The notes: a model not told the origin generated them from the letters alone. Shown: positions 1-9,244, counted from the first letter of the stretch. The stretch is 64,000 nucleotides of DNA from DASUPK01 sp963724665 (GCA_963724665.1 CAVRVH010000007.1:434001-498000), one strand, 5' to 3'. Numbers and translations: made by a program.

Positions 1-553
1 GCCGAGCTGATGCCGGATGAGCCGGAGGTCTATGGCCTGCTCGCGCTGATGCTGGCTAACGACGCCCGCAGCGAGGCGCGGTTCGCGGATGGCGAGCTGG
101 TCCTGCTCGCCGACCAGGACCGCGAGCTCTGGGATGAGAAGGAGATCGGGCTGGGCCGAACCGCCCTCGACCGAGCCATGGCACTCGGCGGTCGCGGTCC
201 CTACGTGCTGCAGGCCGCGATCGCGCTACTCCACACCGACGACGAACGTGGACTGGCCGCAGGTCGCCGCGCTCTATGGCGAGCTCGCTCGCCTGACGGG
301 TTCGCCGGTGGTCGAGCTGAACAGAGCCGCAGCGATCGCCGAGGCCGGCGACCCGGAGGCCGCGCTTGAGCTCGTCGACGACCTCGAGCTAGAGAACTAC
401 CACTACCTCCACTCGACCCGGGGGGAGCTCCTGCGCCGGCTCGATCGCCCGGACGAGGCCCGCGAGGAATACGAGCGGTCGCTGGGGCTCGTGCACTCAG
501 ATGCCGAGCGGCGCTTCCTCGAGCACCGGCTCGCGAGCCTCAGAGCCCGGTGA
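1..553 (+). pseudogene. ECF sigma factor with DUF6596 C-terminal domain, 5' end missing and frameshifted
   Basis: This is the C-terminal part of an ECF-type sigma factor of the group carrying the DUF6596/TPR-like tail; the sigma-2 and sigma-4 regions lie outside the window. Frame 1 reads through PEVYGLLALMLANDARSEAR and the conserved LLADQDRELWD segment to about position 245. The family-typical continuation DWPQVAALYGELARLTGSPV is in frame 2 and runs to the TGA at 551-553. One frameshift between about 235 and 255 is therefore needed to rebuild the usual domain. The tail keeps the ERRFLEHRLASL ending typical of the family. It converges on and overlaps the end of the DUF2252 gene. The break may be a real mutation or an assembly error; the neighbour is also frameshifted. 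Confidence 0.75.
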
Positions 554-1929
554 CGGCCTTCAAGCGCCCCTTGTCGACGGCGGCCTCGAACTCCTTGAAG
601 TCGCGCTCGTTCTGCTCGGCGTATGCCTCCGCGAACACTCCCATCGCCTTGTCGAACTGCTCGCCCTTGCCTAGGTAGGAGGCGATCGCGATTCGGTCAC
701 CCGAACGGGCGTGGGCGTGAGCCAGCGTCCAGCCGCATAGCCGCCCATAGAGTCCCATCGTCGTCGGGGTCATCTTCTCGATCTCAGCTGACCCCTTGCC
801 GTCCCAGAGCTGGCGGACGTAGAAGTCGCGGGTCACCCCGTCCGGATCCGTGCCCGAAAGCCAACCCAGGAAGATGTCGCTCGCGGCCTGCATCAGTCGC
901 TGGCCCTCGACCACGCGTCTGCCGTGCTGCCTGAATCTGCTCTTCCCGGTGAAGGGCTCCAGCACGGAGACCTCCGCCTCCTTGACCTGGAGGAAGAGAG
1001 GGTCGCCAGAGTCCCTGCCGAGGAACAGGACTATCCAGGCGCGGGTCCCCACGCTGCCAACGCCGACCACCTTGCGCGCGGCGTGCACGTACCGGTAGCC
1101 CTCAACGAGGTGCCGGACGTCGCCGTCGAGCGTCTTGCGGTACTGGGCGATCAGCTCGAGCAGCCGCCGCTGGATCTCGTCGGACTTGATGCCCTTGAAA
1201 ACTTCGTCGACGGGGGTGATCAGCGGGGGATCGCTGACGATGCGCAGCTCGCCATCCACCGAACGGGTGAGCTTCGCGAACGCCCGCAGGCTGTTCTTAC
1301 TCTCGGCCTTCGCGACCGCCTTGTCGTAGTTCTTGGCGGCGCGGCGCTTGACCTGTGAGCGGTACTGCTCGAGGGTGTCGAGGCCGAGACGCTCGTACCA
1401 GACGTCGATCGTGCGCATCGAGGCGAGTCGCCGCATTTCCCGCCGGTACTCCCCAACCGATTTCGGCGACGGCACCCCGGCGGTCCTTTTCCTTGAAGCC
1501 GAGGTCGCGGCCTCCGATCGCAAAGCTCGCGACCAGCCGTTTGACGTCCCATTCGAATGGTCCCGGATGCGTTTCGTCGAAGTCGTTGATGTCGAAGATC
1601 AGCTGCCGGTCGGGTGCGGCGAATGCCCCGAAGTTGGACAGGTGCGCGTCTCCGCAGAGTTGCACGACCAGGTCCGTGTCGGGCTGGCGGCCAGATCCGC
1701 GGCCATGATCCCCGCCGCGCCGCGATAGAAAGTGAACGCCGAGGCGCCCATGCGACCGTGGCGGATCGGAACGAGTTCGGGGACGCGGGTCTTGTCCTGG
1801 TCGCTTGAGGATCTCGACGGGCTTGGTCCGGTCAGTGGGGGGCTCCCAGACCGCGAGGGATGACCGTGGCGTCCTGTTTCGCGATTCCTTGCCCGCAGCC
1901 TCGCTCTCGCCTGGCGTTGGATCAGCCAT
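540..1929 (-). pseudogene. DUF2252 family protein, split by about three frameshifts
   Basis: DUF2252 proteins are about 400-450 residue cytosolic proteins of unknown, possibly kinase-like, function. The expected order of motifs is present but spread over three frames. An ATG at 1929 opens a leader ending EILKR. A second frame then gives RVPELVPIRHGRM and FTFYRGAAGIMAADLAA. The first frame returns with VVQLCGDAHLSNFG, FDINDFDETHPGPFEWDVKR and GFKEKDRR. From about 1485 a third frame carries the remainder (SMRTIDVWYERL to the stop at 540). The shifts lie near 1800, 1690 and 1480. Every conserved block is intact, so this is either a recent pseudogene or a stretch of sequence error. It lies directly downstream of a LuxR regulator whose stop is also lost. 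Confidence 0.8.
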
Positions 1930-4082
1930 GGTGTCACATCTTGAAGCAGACCGCGATCGCGTGCGCGCTCGACGGCCTCCCCCCGGGACGTGGCATCCAG
2001 CTTGCGGTAGATGGCCTGCGCCTGCGTCTTCACGGTGTTGGCCGACACGAAGCTCTGCTCGGCGATTTCGCGGAACGAGAGGTGGCTCGGCAGGAATCGG
2101 AGCGTCCTGAGCTCAGCCGGGGTCAGCTCCGAACGCTCCTCCCCGCCGGCCATGGCGGCGGTCGCCAATCCCGCCTCTGACAGCCAGTGCCTGAGCGCCG
2201 GCGCGTCGTCAAGCCTGTCGGCAAACTCGGCGGCCTCGGCCAGTAACTCAGTTGCCGCGGGGGAATCGTCCAGGAGCAGGCAGGCGCGAGCCAGGTAGAT
2301 CCGTGCTTCGCCCTGGTACCAGTCGGGGAAACCATCGAGGCCCTCGAGCATCTTCCGGGCGCGGTTGCTGTCGGCCGCAGCCTCCTCGATGCGCCCCTCA
2401 TGCGCGCGGGTCAGCGCCGATGCGACGAAAAAGAAAGCGAGAATCGGATATTCGCCGAGCTGGAAGCGCTCCAGTTGCTCCCTGGCCTGGGCAACAACCC
2501 GTAGCGCGTCCTCCGGGTCGTCTCTCTCTATATGGAGAAACGTCAGCTGGATGAGGCAGAAGACCTGCGCTATCGGGGCGGTGGCCGACCCCTTGCGCGC
2601 TCCTTCCTCGAGCAGCTCCCTGGCGCCGCCAGTGTCGTCCGCGAGGTGCCGGCTGACGCCCGCGTAGAAGTACGACATCGCGCGCCAGGGACTCTGTGGA
2701 GGATGGAGCTCCCCCGCCCGGATGGCGTCTATGCCCATCTGCCCGACTCCATGTTCCGGCAAGGTGGCCCTGAGAATGAGAAGGTCGGCCTCGAGGTCGG
2801 AGTCGTCCGGCGGCGCCTCGTCGAACGCCTCGCCGGCGACCGACGTCCAGTGCGCGGCAAGGTCTCCGTGTCCAAGGGCCAGATAGAGATGTGCTGTCGC
2901 CATCGCGAGCTGAGTGGAGCGCGCGACCTTCCGGTCGCTGAAGCGGTCCAGCCACCGGCGCAGGTCGTCGCGGTGGCCCACGGCGAGGTAGGGCGCGGCG
3001 CGCGCCCAGATCAACTCAGCGGCGCGCTTGTCATCCCCGGCAGCGGTTGCGTGATCGATGGCCTCCTCGAAGCGTTCATGCTCGGAATACCAGGTGCTGG
3101 CGCGGCGATGGAGCTTGGATTCGAGCTCGGGCTCGCGCCGATGGAGCTCCGCAGTCAGCGTCTGCTTGAAGAGCGGGTGGTAGCGATAGGTGCCGTCGGC
3201 GTGATCCAGCGGCTCCAGTGGAAGCTTCGATCGAGCCAGCTCACGCAGGACCCTCCCCGACCCCGTCCGCTCGAGAACGTCGTCGCAGATCTTGCCGGCG
3301 AGGTCCTCGAGAATCGAGGTCCGCATCAGGAATCTGAGGCGGGCGACCGAAATGCCCGCGAGGAACTCGTCCCGCACGTAGTCGGCCACAAAGCGGTCAT
3401 CGCCGCCGAACTGGGTCGCATCGACCGGCGTGCCGTCCCCGTCGCCGAGAGAGAGCCCCGCCAGGTAGAGCGCCGCCGGCCAGCCCTCCGTCCGCTCGTA
3501 GAGCGCCTCGATCTCCTCAGAGGTGAGGCGAAGACCGATCGCCTTCAGCAGCGCTTCGCTCTCGGTCCTGTTCATGGCCAGCTCCCGCCGGGTGAGCTCG
3601 AACACCTGGCGATGGGCGCGCATTCGGCCCAAGGGCAGAGCGAGCTCGCGCCGCGAGACGAGGGCGATCTGGCCTTCGGGAGGGAGCGACGCGATCGAGT
3701 TGCCGAGCGCCGCCAGCGCTCCCTTCGTGCGAAGAGCGTCGGCCTCATCGATCCCTACGACGAAGGGGCGGCCCCGGGAGCTCACTGAATCGATCGTCCG
3801 GACCAGGCGATTCAGCAGGTGCGATGGCCGGTCGTCGCTTGACTCCAGCGTGATCAGGGCAAATCGCCGCTCGTCCTCCTCCGCCCACTGTGCCAGCAGA
3901 CTGCTCTTCGCATATCCGGCCGGGGCGGTGATGAGCACCAGCGGGTAGCCGTTGGCCTCGCGCAGCCGGGTGACGAGCTGCGGCCGGGGGATGAGGGCCA
4001 GGTGGTGCGGCAGGCCAACGTCCGGCGCGGTGCGGTCATGCGTCGGGGCGCTCACATCGCCTTCCCGGCTGGTCGAGGTCAT
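1599..4082 (-). CDS. MalT-like LuxR family transcriptional regulator with N-terminal ATPase
   Basis: This is a large ATP-dependent regulator of the MalT/LAL type: an N-terminal NTPase, a helical TPR-like sensor and a C-terminal LuxR DNA-binding domain. Walker A is visible at residues 53-61 (APAGYAKSS) and a Walker B-like VVGIDEAD near residue 110. The middle is rich in AxxLxxAGxxxxA helices (residues about 330-620). The helix-turn-helix LSFREIAEQSFVSANTVKTQ lies near residues 665-690. The domain should end near GLLQD at about 1935. The open frame continues to 1599 because of the frameshifts in the next gene, so the last 110 or so residues are probably not native. The ATG at 4082 starts just after a spacer shared with the divergent ClC gene. 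The inducer is unknown. Confidence 0.85.
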   Translation of the reverse strand: MTSTSREGDVSAPTHDRTAPDVGLPHHLALIPRPQLVTRLREANGYPLVLITAPAGYAKSSLLAQWAEEDERRFALITLESSDDRPSHLLNRLVRTIDSVSSRGRPFVVGIDEADALRTKGALAALGNSIASLPPEGQIALVSRRELALPLGRMRAHRQVFELTRRELAMNRTESEALLKAIGLRLTSEEIEALYERTEGWPAALYLAGLSLGDGDGTPVDATQFGGDDRFVADYVRDEFLAGISVARLRFLMRTSILEDLAGKICDDVLERTGSGRVLRELARSKLPLEPLDHADGTYRYHPLFKQTLTAELHRREPELESKLHRRASTWYSEHERFEEAIDHATAAGDDKRAAELIWARAAPYLAVGHRDDLRRWLDRFSDRKVARSTQLAMATAHLYLALGHGDLAAHWTSVAGEAFDEAPPDDSDLEADLLILRATLPEHGVGQMGIDAIRAGELHPPQSPWRAMSYFYAGVSRHLADDTGGARELLEEGARKGSATAPIAQVFCLIQLTFLHIERDDPEDALRVVAQAREQLERFQLGEYPILAFFFVASALTRAHEGRIEEAAADSNRARKMLEGLDGFPDWYQGEARIYLARACLLLDDSPAATELLAEAAEFADRLDDAPALRHWLSEAGLATAAMAGGEERSELTPAELRTLRFLPSHLSFREIAEQSFVSANTVKTQAQAIYRKLDATSRGEAVERARDRGLLQDVTPWLIQRQARARLRARNRETGRHGHPSRSGSPPLTGPSPSRSSSDQDKTRVPELVPIRHGRMGASAFTFYRGAAGIMAADLAASPTRTWSCNSAETRTCPTSGHSPHPTGS

Positions 4083-4285
4083 TGCCCTTATCCGATCCTC
4101 GGGAGGACACGCACGGGGCGGTCCCTCCCAGTCTCTTGCGCAGTCCTGCGCGGGTCGACCTCCACACTACCCTCCGAGCGAGGGGTGGTATCCGGGAAAG
4201 CTCCTGATGCCTACTCAGTAGTGACTACCTAGGCACCGGATGCGAGGGCATCATCTCGTTCGGGTGATGACCACCGCCGCGTCGG
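4083..4285. other. Divergent intergenic spacer between LuxR regulator and ClC channel
   Basis: About 200 bases separate the two divergent genes. Promoters for both must lie here or nearby. I see no clear palindromic operator or riboswitch, only a short TACTCAGTAGTGACTACC-like stretch with inverted TAGT/ACTA elements near 4210-4230. Confidence 0.3.
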
Positions 4286-5668
4286 ATGATTGGATCACGG
4301 CCGTGGCTGCCGGAATCCTCCGCGGATCGGGCCGGGTCGCCCGTGGCTGACGAGCCCGCCGGGCCTGATCCCGCCTCGACGCTGCGCAGCAAATCCTTCG
4401 TCGCCGTGCTTGTTCTCGCCGCGATCGTGGGGGTAATCGCCTCGCTCGCAGCATGGTGCTTCCTCGAACTGATCTTCTACATCCAGCAGTGGGTGTTCAC
4501 CGACATCCCGCACGACGTCGGCTATGACCACGGCGCGCCGCTCTGGTGGTATCTCCCAGTGCTCGCGATCGCAGGAGTGATCGCAGCCTTCGCGATCGCC
4601 CGCCTGCCCGGCAATGGCGGACACGTCCCCGCCGAGGGCCTCAAGGCCTCCCCCACCCAGCCCGTCGACCTTCCCGGCGTGTTGCTGGCGGCCATCGCCT
4701 CGATCGGACTCGGGCTGGTGGTCGGCCCGGAGGCACCCCTGATTGCGCTTGGCGGGGGCCTCGGGTTTCTCATGGTCCGGGCGATCCGCCCGGATGCGCC
4801 GCCCGAGCTCGGCACGCTGCTCGCCACCTCGGCCACCTTCGCCGCGGTCTCGTTCCTGTTCGGTTCCCCGATCATCGCGGCGGTGATCCTGATCGAGGCC
4901 GCCGGCCTCGGCGGATCACGGATGCCGCTGGTCCTGATTCCGGGCCTGCTCGCCGCCGGAATCGGCTCACTGGTTTCGATCGGGATGGGATCGTTGACCG
5001 GTCTCAGCACCGCCGACATCTCGCTCAGCCCGCTCCACCTGCCTGCCTTCGCCCGGCCGGACTTGGTCGACTTCCTCTGGACGATCCCTCTGGCTGCGGC
5101 CATCGCTGTGGTCACGTTCGTGATCTTTCGCCTCGCGCGAGAGGCGCAACGAGTCGCGACTCCCAGGCCCTTCATCGTGCTTCCGATCGTTGGCCTGCTC
5201 GTTGCGGGTCTGGGGATCGCCTTCCATCAGACGGCCGACCACGGTGTCAACCAGGTTCTCTTCTCGGGTCAGAACGCGATCGGTCCCCTGGTGGAGAACC
5301 CAGGTGCCTGGTCCCTGTCGGCGCTTGCCCTGTTGATCGCCTTCAAGGGCGTCGCCTATGGCATCTCCCTCGGCACCTTCCGCGGCGGTCCAACCTTTCC
5401 GGCGATGTTTCTGGGAGCTGCCGCCGGCCTGATGGCGGCTCAGCTACCGGGATTCGAGCTGACGCCCGCAGTGGCGGTGGGCCTGGGAGCCGCGGTGGTC
5501 GCCGTGCTCAGATTGCCGCTCTCCGCCGTCGTGCTCGCCACGCTCTTCACCGTGCACACCGGACTCGGCTCAGGCCCGCTGATCATCGTTGGAGTGGTGG
5601 TGGCCTACCTGACTGTCCAGGCACTCGATGCGCGCTTGACTCCCTCGGAACCGGCGACGGCGAGCTGA
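4286..5668 (+). CDS. ClC family chloride channel/transporter
   Basis: This 460-residue polytopic membrane protein moves chloride, with or without proton antiport. The ClC selectivity motifs are recognisable. GPEAPLIALG near residue 147 replaces the classic GREGP, GSPIIAAVILIEAAG lies near residue 195, and GTFRGGPTFPAMFLGA near residue 365 matches the GxFxP loop. About ten to twelve hydrophobic segments are present and there is no CBS domain at the C-terminus. The change of E/G positions in the GREGP-type motif makes channel versus antiporter mode uncertain. The next gene starts one base after the stop, so the two are probably cotranscribed and translationally coupled. The start is the ATG at 4286; a slightly later start near residue 20 is possible. 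Confidence 0.9.
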   Translation: MIGSRPWLPESSADRAGSPVADEPAGPDPASTLRSKSFVAVLVLAAIVGVIASLAAWCFLELIFYIQQWVFTDIPHDVGYDHGAPLWWYLPVLAIAGVIAAFAIARLPGNGGHVPAEGLKASPTQPVDLPGVLLAAIASIGLGLVVGPEAPLIALGGGLGFLMVRAIRPDAPPELGTLLATSATFAAVSFLFGSPIIAAVILIEAAGLGGSRMPLVLIPGLLAAGIGSLVSIGMGSLTGLSTADISLSPLHLPAFARPDLVDFLWTIPLAAAIAVVTFVIFRLAREAQRVATPRPFIVLPIVGLLVAGLGIAFHQTADHGVNQVLFSGQNAIGPLVENPGAWSLSALALLIAFKGVAYGISLGTFRGGPTFPAMFLGAAAGLMAAQLPGFELTPAVAVGLGAAVVAVLRLPLSAVVLATLFTVHTGLGSGPLIIVGVVVAYLTVQALDARLTPSEPATAS

Positions 5669-5669
5669 G

Positions 5670-6365
5670 ATGGACACCATCATCTTCTGGGCGTTCACCG
5701 CGGCGGTCAACCCGACCCTGCTCGGCGCCTCGACCGTGATGTTGTTGCTCGACCACCCGAAGCGACTGCTGCTCGGATACCTGTGCGGCGCGCTGTTTAC
5801 GAGCCTCACCCTGGGCATGGTGATCGTGTTCGCGGTCGACGGATCCTCGGGAGCGACCAGCACGGCGCAGTCGACGCTCAGTCCGGCCATGGATCTCACG
5901 CTCGGCGGCCTGCTGCTCCTCGTCGCCTATCTGATCCGCCCCGGCCGGGTTCCGAAGGAGACCGGTCGCCTCTCCGAGCGCCGTCGTCGGCGCGCGGAGA
6001 AGAAGAAGGACAAGGGGCCGCCGAAGTGGCAGCAGAAACTGAGTGAGGGCACGGCGAAAACGACCTTCGTCATCGGTGCCCTGCTGACTCTTCCCGGCGC
6101 CTCCTACCTGATCGGCCTGGGCCACATCGCCGACAAGGACGCGAGCACGGCTGCCACCGTCGCGATGATTCTCGGCTTCAACGTGATCATGCTCATGTTG
6201 CTGGAGATCCCGTTGCTCGCGTTCACGTTTGCCCCCGACTGGACGCCTGACGCCATCGACCGGTTCAAGGCGTGGTTCAACAGCAACTCCAAGGTCCTGG
6301 CCTTCCGCGGAACGCTCATCATCGGAGCGCTGCTGATCGTGAAGGGCACGATCGAGCTGCTCTGA
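5670..6365 (+). CDS. GAP family (Sap-like) integral membrane protein
   Basis: This is a 231-residue membrane protein resembling the GAP/Sap family, relatives of mycobacterial Sap proteins linked to peptidoglycolipid addressing. It is hydrophobic at the N-terminus (FWAFTAAVNPTLLGASTVML), has a charged cytoplasmic loop of Arg/Lys/Glu at residues about 95-125, then three to four further membrane segments. It ends FRGTLIIGALLIVKGTIELL. The start follows the ClC stop by one base. A strong hairpin overlaps its stop codon region. Two relatives lie in this window: a full gene at 43000-43674 and a 3' fragment at 36197-36385 whose ARFKAW and VVGALLLVRGAIEVLS correspond to the end of this protein. Confidence 0.75.
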   Translation: MDTIIFWAFTAAVNPTLLGASTVMLLLDHPKRLLLGYLCGALFTSLTLGMVIVFAVDGSSGATSTAQSTLSPAMDLTLGGLLLLVAYLIRPGRVPKETGRLSERRRRRAEKKKDKGPPKWQQKLSEGTAKTTFVIGALLTLPGASYLIGLGHIADKDASTAATVAMILGFNVIMLMLLEIPLLAFTFAPDWTPDAIDRFKAWFNSNSKVLAFRGTLIIGALLIVKGTIELL

Positions 6366-6387
6366 CCCGGCCGCTCGGGCCGGGTCA
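6363..6387 (+). terminator. Strong hairpin terminator
   Basis: A perfect 10-bp inverted repeat (TGACCCGGCC / GGCCGGGTCA) with a 5-base loop GCTCG lies across and after the GAP gene stop. There is no long T run, which is usual for high-GC actinobacterial terminators. It can also serve the convergent small gene on the other strand. Confidence 0.75.
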
Positions 6388-6407
6388 GCCAGCCTCGGCC
6401 CGGAGGC

Positions 6408-6584
6408 TCAGTAGGCCCCGGAGCTCGCGGCCGCGCCGCGGGGAGCCATCATCGCGCCGATCAGCCAGAAGACCGGGAACACGATCCCCAGGATGAACAT
6501 GACCCAATGTCCCTTCCTGATGGCCATGATCCCGAGGGTGACCAGCAGGATGAAATACACGATTCCGAGTCCAACCCACAGCAT
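6408..6584 (-). CDS. Small two-TM membrane protein
   Basis: A 58-residue protein with two hydrophobic segments (residues 3-20 and 28-46) joined by a basic turn (IRKGHW), resembling phospholipase D-nuclease N-type or SHOCT-associated small membrane proteins. An AAGGAG Shine-Dalgarno lies 8 bases before the ATG. The C-terminus AAASSGAY is hydrophilic. It lies downstream of the PAP2 gene on the same strand. No catalytic residues are seen; function unknown. Confidence 0.7.
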   Translation of the reverse strand: MLWVGLGIVYFILLVTLGIMAIRKGHWVMFILGIVFPVFWLIGAMMAPRGAAASSGAY

Positions 6585-6640
6585 TTGAAGCTCCTTCCTT
6601 GGATGGACACGGATGGTCGGGGACGATCGGCCCCGCGGAA

Positions 6641-7207
6641 TCACCCCAATGAGATGAAATCGAGGGCACGGTCGCTGACCGTGGCCAGCGTGACCCCGCA
6701 GAGGGCGCCCACGATCACGTCGAGCGGGTAGTGCACGCCTGTGTGGACCCGGGAGTACCCCACCAGCGTCGCCAGGACGACCAGCGGCGTCGTCGTCCAC
6801 GGAAGCGCCCGCCCCGCCCCGGTCGCGAACGCGAACGCCGCGGCTGTGTGTCCCGAGGGAAACGAGTGGGACCCGGGCATCCTGACCTGGCGGCCGGGCG
6901 GGACGGAGGCTTCCTCCCGATCGGGCCGGGCGCGCCGGGAGATCGGCTTGATCGCCAGGTTGACGATCGCCGCCGTCACGCCGACGGCCGCCATGCCGCG
7001 AGCGGCCGCCCGGCGGCCGTGTGGGCCTGCGCCGAGCGCCAGTGCAAGGGCGCTCGCGATCGAGAGCTTCGAATAGTCGGCGGAGCGCGATAGGCGGCTG
7101 AAGAAGCGGTCCAGCGCGGGAGTATCGGTCTCGGCGATCGTCGCGTATACGGCCGCGTCGAGGCGGCGCAGCTCTTCCAGCGCGGGCGAGACCGGGCCTC
7201 GGCTCAC
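6641..7207 (-). CDS. PAP2 superfamily phosphatase
   Basis: Membrane phosphatidic acid phosphatase type 2 family protein, likely dephosphorylating a lipid phosphate such as phosphatidate or undecaprenyl/prenyl diphosphate. All three signature motifs are present: KPISRRARPD (motif 1), FPSGHTAAAF (motif 2, with the acid-base His) and SRVHTGVHYPLD (motif 3, nucleophilic His and Asp). The GTG start overlaps the stop of the amphi-Trp gene in a GTGA arrangement, so translation is coupled; 188 residues is normal. Upstream lies a diacylglycerol kinase-like gene, whose product could feed the opposite reaction, which suggests a small phospholipid turnover cluster. Confidence 0.88.
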   Translation of the reverse strand: MSRGPVSPALEELRRLDAAVYATIAETDTPALDRFFSRLSRSADYSKLSIASALALALGAGPHGRRAAARGMAAVGVTAAIVNLAIKPISRRARPDREEASVPPGRQVRMPGSHSFPSGHTAAAFAFATGAGRALPWTTTPLVVLATLVGYSRVHTGVHYPLDVIVGALCGVTLATVSDRALDFISLG

Positions 7208-7422
7208 CAGGTGAGCTCGATCTCGAGCTCTCGCTCGTCGGTTTCCAGCTCGAGCTCCACCTTGAGCCGCACCTCGTCGGGGACGTGGACCTTGATCTGC
7301 ATCCCGCCACGCTCGAACTCCAAATCGTTGTTCTTGGAGAGCATCTCGGCGAAACGCTTCAGCCTCGCCGCTGCCTCCTCGCGCGAGAGGGTCTCCTTCT
7401 GCTCGATCTCCAGGATGTCCAT
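7204..7422 (-). CDS. amphi-Trp domain-containing protein
   Basis: A 72-residue protein matching the amphi-Trp domain: an amphipathic helix (EEAAARLKRFAEMLSKN), an alternating charged/hydrophobic strand ending with Trp (ELELETDERELEIELTW), and acidic composition. AAGGAG precedes the ATG by 7 bases. It is coupled to the PAP2 gene by a 4-base overlap. The domain has no assigned biochemical role. Confidence 0.8.
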   Translation of the reverse strand: MDILEIEQKETLSREEAAARLKRFAEMLSKNNDLEFERGGMQIKVHVPDEVRLKVELELETDERELEIELTW

Positions 7423-7463
7423 CGGTGCTCCTTCCGTTGTTGGATTGATGCCTGCCCCGGACT

Positions 7464-8798
7464 TCAAGCCGGCGCGGGCGCATTGCCGGCCGCTACGCCA
7501 GCCAAGGTCCGCACGCCTTCCCAGAAACTCTCCGGGATTGCGGCCGACGGCGAGGCGCCCGGATGCGCCGGCGCGATCCGCACCCTCAGCGCGCCCGGGC
7601 GAATCCGGAAGCGCAGGGGCGGCTCGAGCGTCATCGCCTCGCCGTCGACTCCGGCCGGGACCGGCCCGCTCGAATCGACCTCGAATTCGGTGGCGGACCA
7701 CTCACGCCAGGGCTTGCGAGGCTGCTCTGCGCCTGCCCCCTGCGGCGCGCCGGCCACGGTGACCCCGAGCACCCCCGCATCGATCCTGGGCCGGGTGCCC
7801 GAGCCAACCGCACGGCCGAGCCGGTATCGGTTGTTGGAGATCAACAGGGCCGCTCCGGACCGCTCCTGCTCGCCCTCCGGCCCGGTCCAGGCAAGATCCA
7901 GCCCGTCGCTGTCAGGGCCGAGCGCCTCGGGGACCGTGTTCAGGATCGTTCGGATCTTCGCGTCGCGGTATTCGTCTCGCTGTACCGCTTCGGCGTAGAG
8001 CCCAAGGGAAACGTTGTTGACGAAGACGCGACCGTTGACCTCGGCCAGATCCACACGGCGCTCGCCGCCCTCGACGAGCGCGTCCAGCGCGCCCACGACA
8101 TCGTCGCGATCGACCCCGAGGTCGAGCGCAAAGTGGTTTCGCGTTCCGGCGGGAATGCAGGCGTACGGCAGGTCGAGCTCGGAGGCGACGGAGGCGACGA
8201 CCGCCTGGGACCCGTCGCCACCCGCCATCGCAAGCGCATCGGCGCCCCCGGCAACCGCGTCCCTGACGAGCTGCTCGAGATCCGCACCACGGGTGAGCTC
8301 AACGGAATCGATGCCGCGTTTGGCAGCCTCGTCGGCGAGCGAGAAGCGTTCGGCCTTGCCTCCGCCCGACTTCGGGTTGTAGAGCAGCACCGGATGTGCC
8401 GGAGGGGGCGCCGGCGGCAGCTGGACCTGAACTCGGAAGGCCGTCCTCGCGGCATAGAGGGCGGCACCCAGACCGAGGACGATGGCGACCGCCTCGATGA
8501 GATGGTCGCCGTCGCTGATCAGCAGCACGCCCTGGGCGATCAGGGCGAGGAGCGCCAAGCCGAAAGCGAGCAGCCGCGGAAGACCGGTGCGCATCAGGCC
8601 ATACCAAGCGGCACCGATCGCTACAACCACGCAGCCGAGCACGATCAGGCCGCGCGGAAACTCCGCCACGACGATCGTGAGGGCCAGGATCACGACAGCG
8701 GGCGCCAGGATGAGGGCGGCGATCGCAGCCGCCCGTTGCCCCGGGTTCAGCTGGCGGCCTGCGCGCCGATCTCGATCAGATCGCTCGGGTGTACCCAT
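7464..8798 (-). CDS. Diacylglycerol kinase family lipid kinase with N-terminal membrane segments
   Basis: The N-terminal 130 residues form four hydrophobic segments (for example AAIAALILAPAVVILALTIV), followed by a DAGK/LCB5-type catalytic domain. LLYNPKSGGGKAE near residue 137 and the nucleotide loop MAGGDGSQAVVASVASE near residue 190 are the family signatures. IPAGTRNHFALDLG is the substrate-proximal loop. The C-terminal lobe (VNNVSLGLYAEAV onward) is complete. It probably phosphorylates a membrane lipid such as diacylglycerol using ATP. The start overlaps the upstream DUF6325 gene by 52 bases. That is large, so a later start is possible, but none is obvious. Confidence 0.85.
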   Translation of the reverse strand: MGTPERSDRDRRAGRQLNPGQRAAAIAALILAPAVVILALTIVVAEFPRGLIVLGCVVVAIGAAWYGLMRTGLPRLLAFGLALLALIAQGVLLISDGDHLIEAVAIVLGLGAALYAARTAFRVQVQLPPAPPPAHPVLLYNPKSGGGKAERFSLADEAAKRGIDSVELTRGADLEQLVRDAVAGGADALAMAGGDGSQAVVASVASELDLPYACIPAGTRNHFALDLGVDRDDVVGALDALVEGGERRVDLAEVNGRVFVNNVSLGLYAEAVQRDEYRDAKIRTILNTVPEALGPDSDGLDLAWTGPEGEQERSGAALLISNNRYRLGRAVGSGTRPRIDAGVLGVTVAGAPQGAGAEQPRKPWREWSATEFEVDSSGPVPAGVDGEAMTLEPPLRFRIRPGALRVRIAPAHPGASPSAAIPESFWEGVRTLAGVAAGNAPAPA

Positions 8799-9244
8799 GC
8801 GTCGACCAGGTTGTGACCCCCGGCGCGTTCGATTGCGTCCCTCAGCGGGATCGCCCAGCGGTGTTCGAGCAGAGCGATGCCGGCCGATGAGCCGGGCGGA
8901 ATCTCATCCGCCAGGTACCAGACGTCATCGGGATCCAGGACTGAGCCCCGCTCATCGACGGCCTCCGCCCCTGCCACGGCGCCGGCTTCCATGCCCTCCT
9001 CGCCGGCAGCACCCAGACCGAGCAGCGCTCCGGCCAGTGCGCCGAATGCCTCCGCCTCCTCGGCGGGCAGATCGGTGTGCTCGACCGCCTCGAATTCACC
9101 GTCCTCGCCTCTCGCGACGAAGATCAGGTCGATCAGGCGAACGACGTCGTGCTCGCGTAGCCGACGGAGCTCGGCGAGGATCTCGCCCGAGAACTTTCCG
9201 TCCTCGAAACCAACAACAAGGAGCTGTACCGGACCGAATTCCAT
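8747..9244 (-). CDS. DUF6325 family protein
   Basis: A 165-residue acidic protein beginning MEFGPVQLLVVGFEDGKFSG, matching the DUF6325 (DUF1269-like) pattern: a short beta-strand start, RLIDLIFVARGEDG, a glycine/alanine-rich helix (GALAGALLGLGAAGEEG) and ALLEHRWAIPLRDAIERAGG. This family often accompanies SHOCT proteins, as here, where the SHOCT gene's TAA is immediately followed by this ATG. Function unknown; a membrane-associated stress role is often proposed. Confidence 0.8.
   Translation of the reverse strand: MEFGPVQLLVVGFEDGKFSGEILAELRRLREHDVVRLIDLIFVARGEDGEFEAVEHTDLPAEEAEAFGALAGALLGLGAAGEEGMEAGAVAGAEAVDERGSVLDPDDVWYLADEIPPGSSAGIALLEHRWAIPLRDAIERAGGHNLVDAWVHPSDLIEIGAQAAS

Noticed and set aside
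2532..3788. Long plus-strand open frame of 418 codons
   Set aside because: It is antisense to the LuxR regulator, whose protein shows Walker motifs and a LuxR domain; the frame has no family motif and is a GC-bias shadow.
7464..7500. Start of the 7204-7701 minus frame as a longer amphi-Trp protein
   Set aside because: The upstream part is antisense or out of frame to the diacylglycerol kinase; the ATG at 7422 has a good Shine-Dalgarno and gives the family length.
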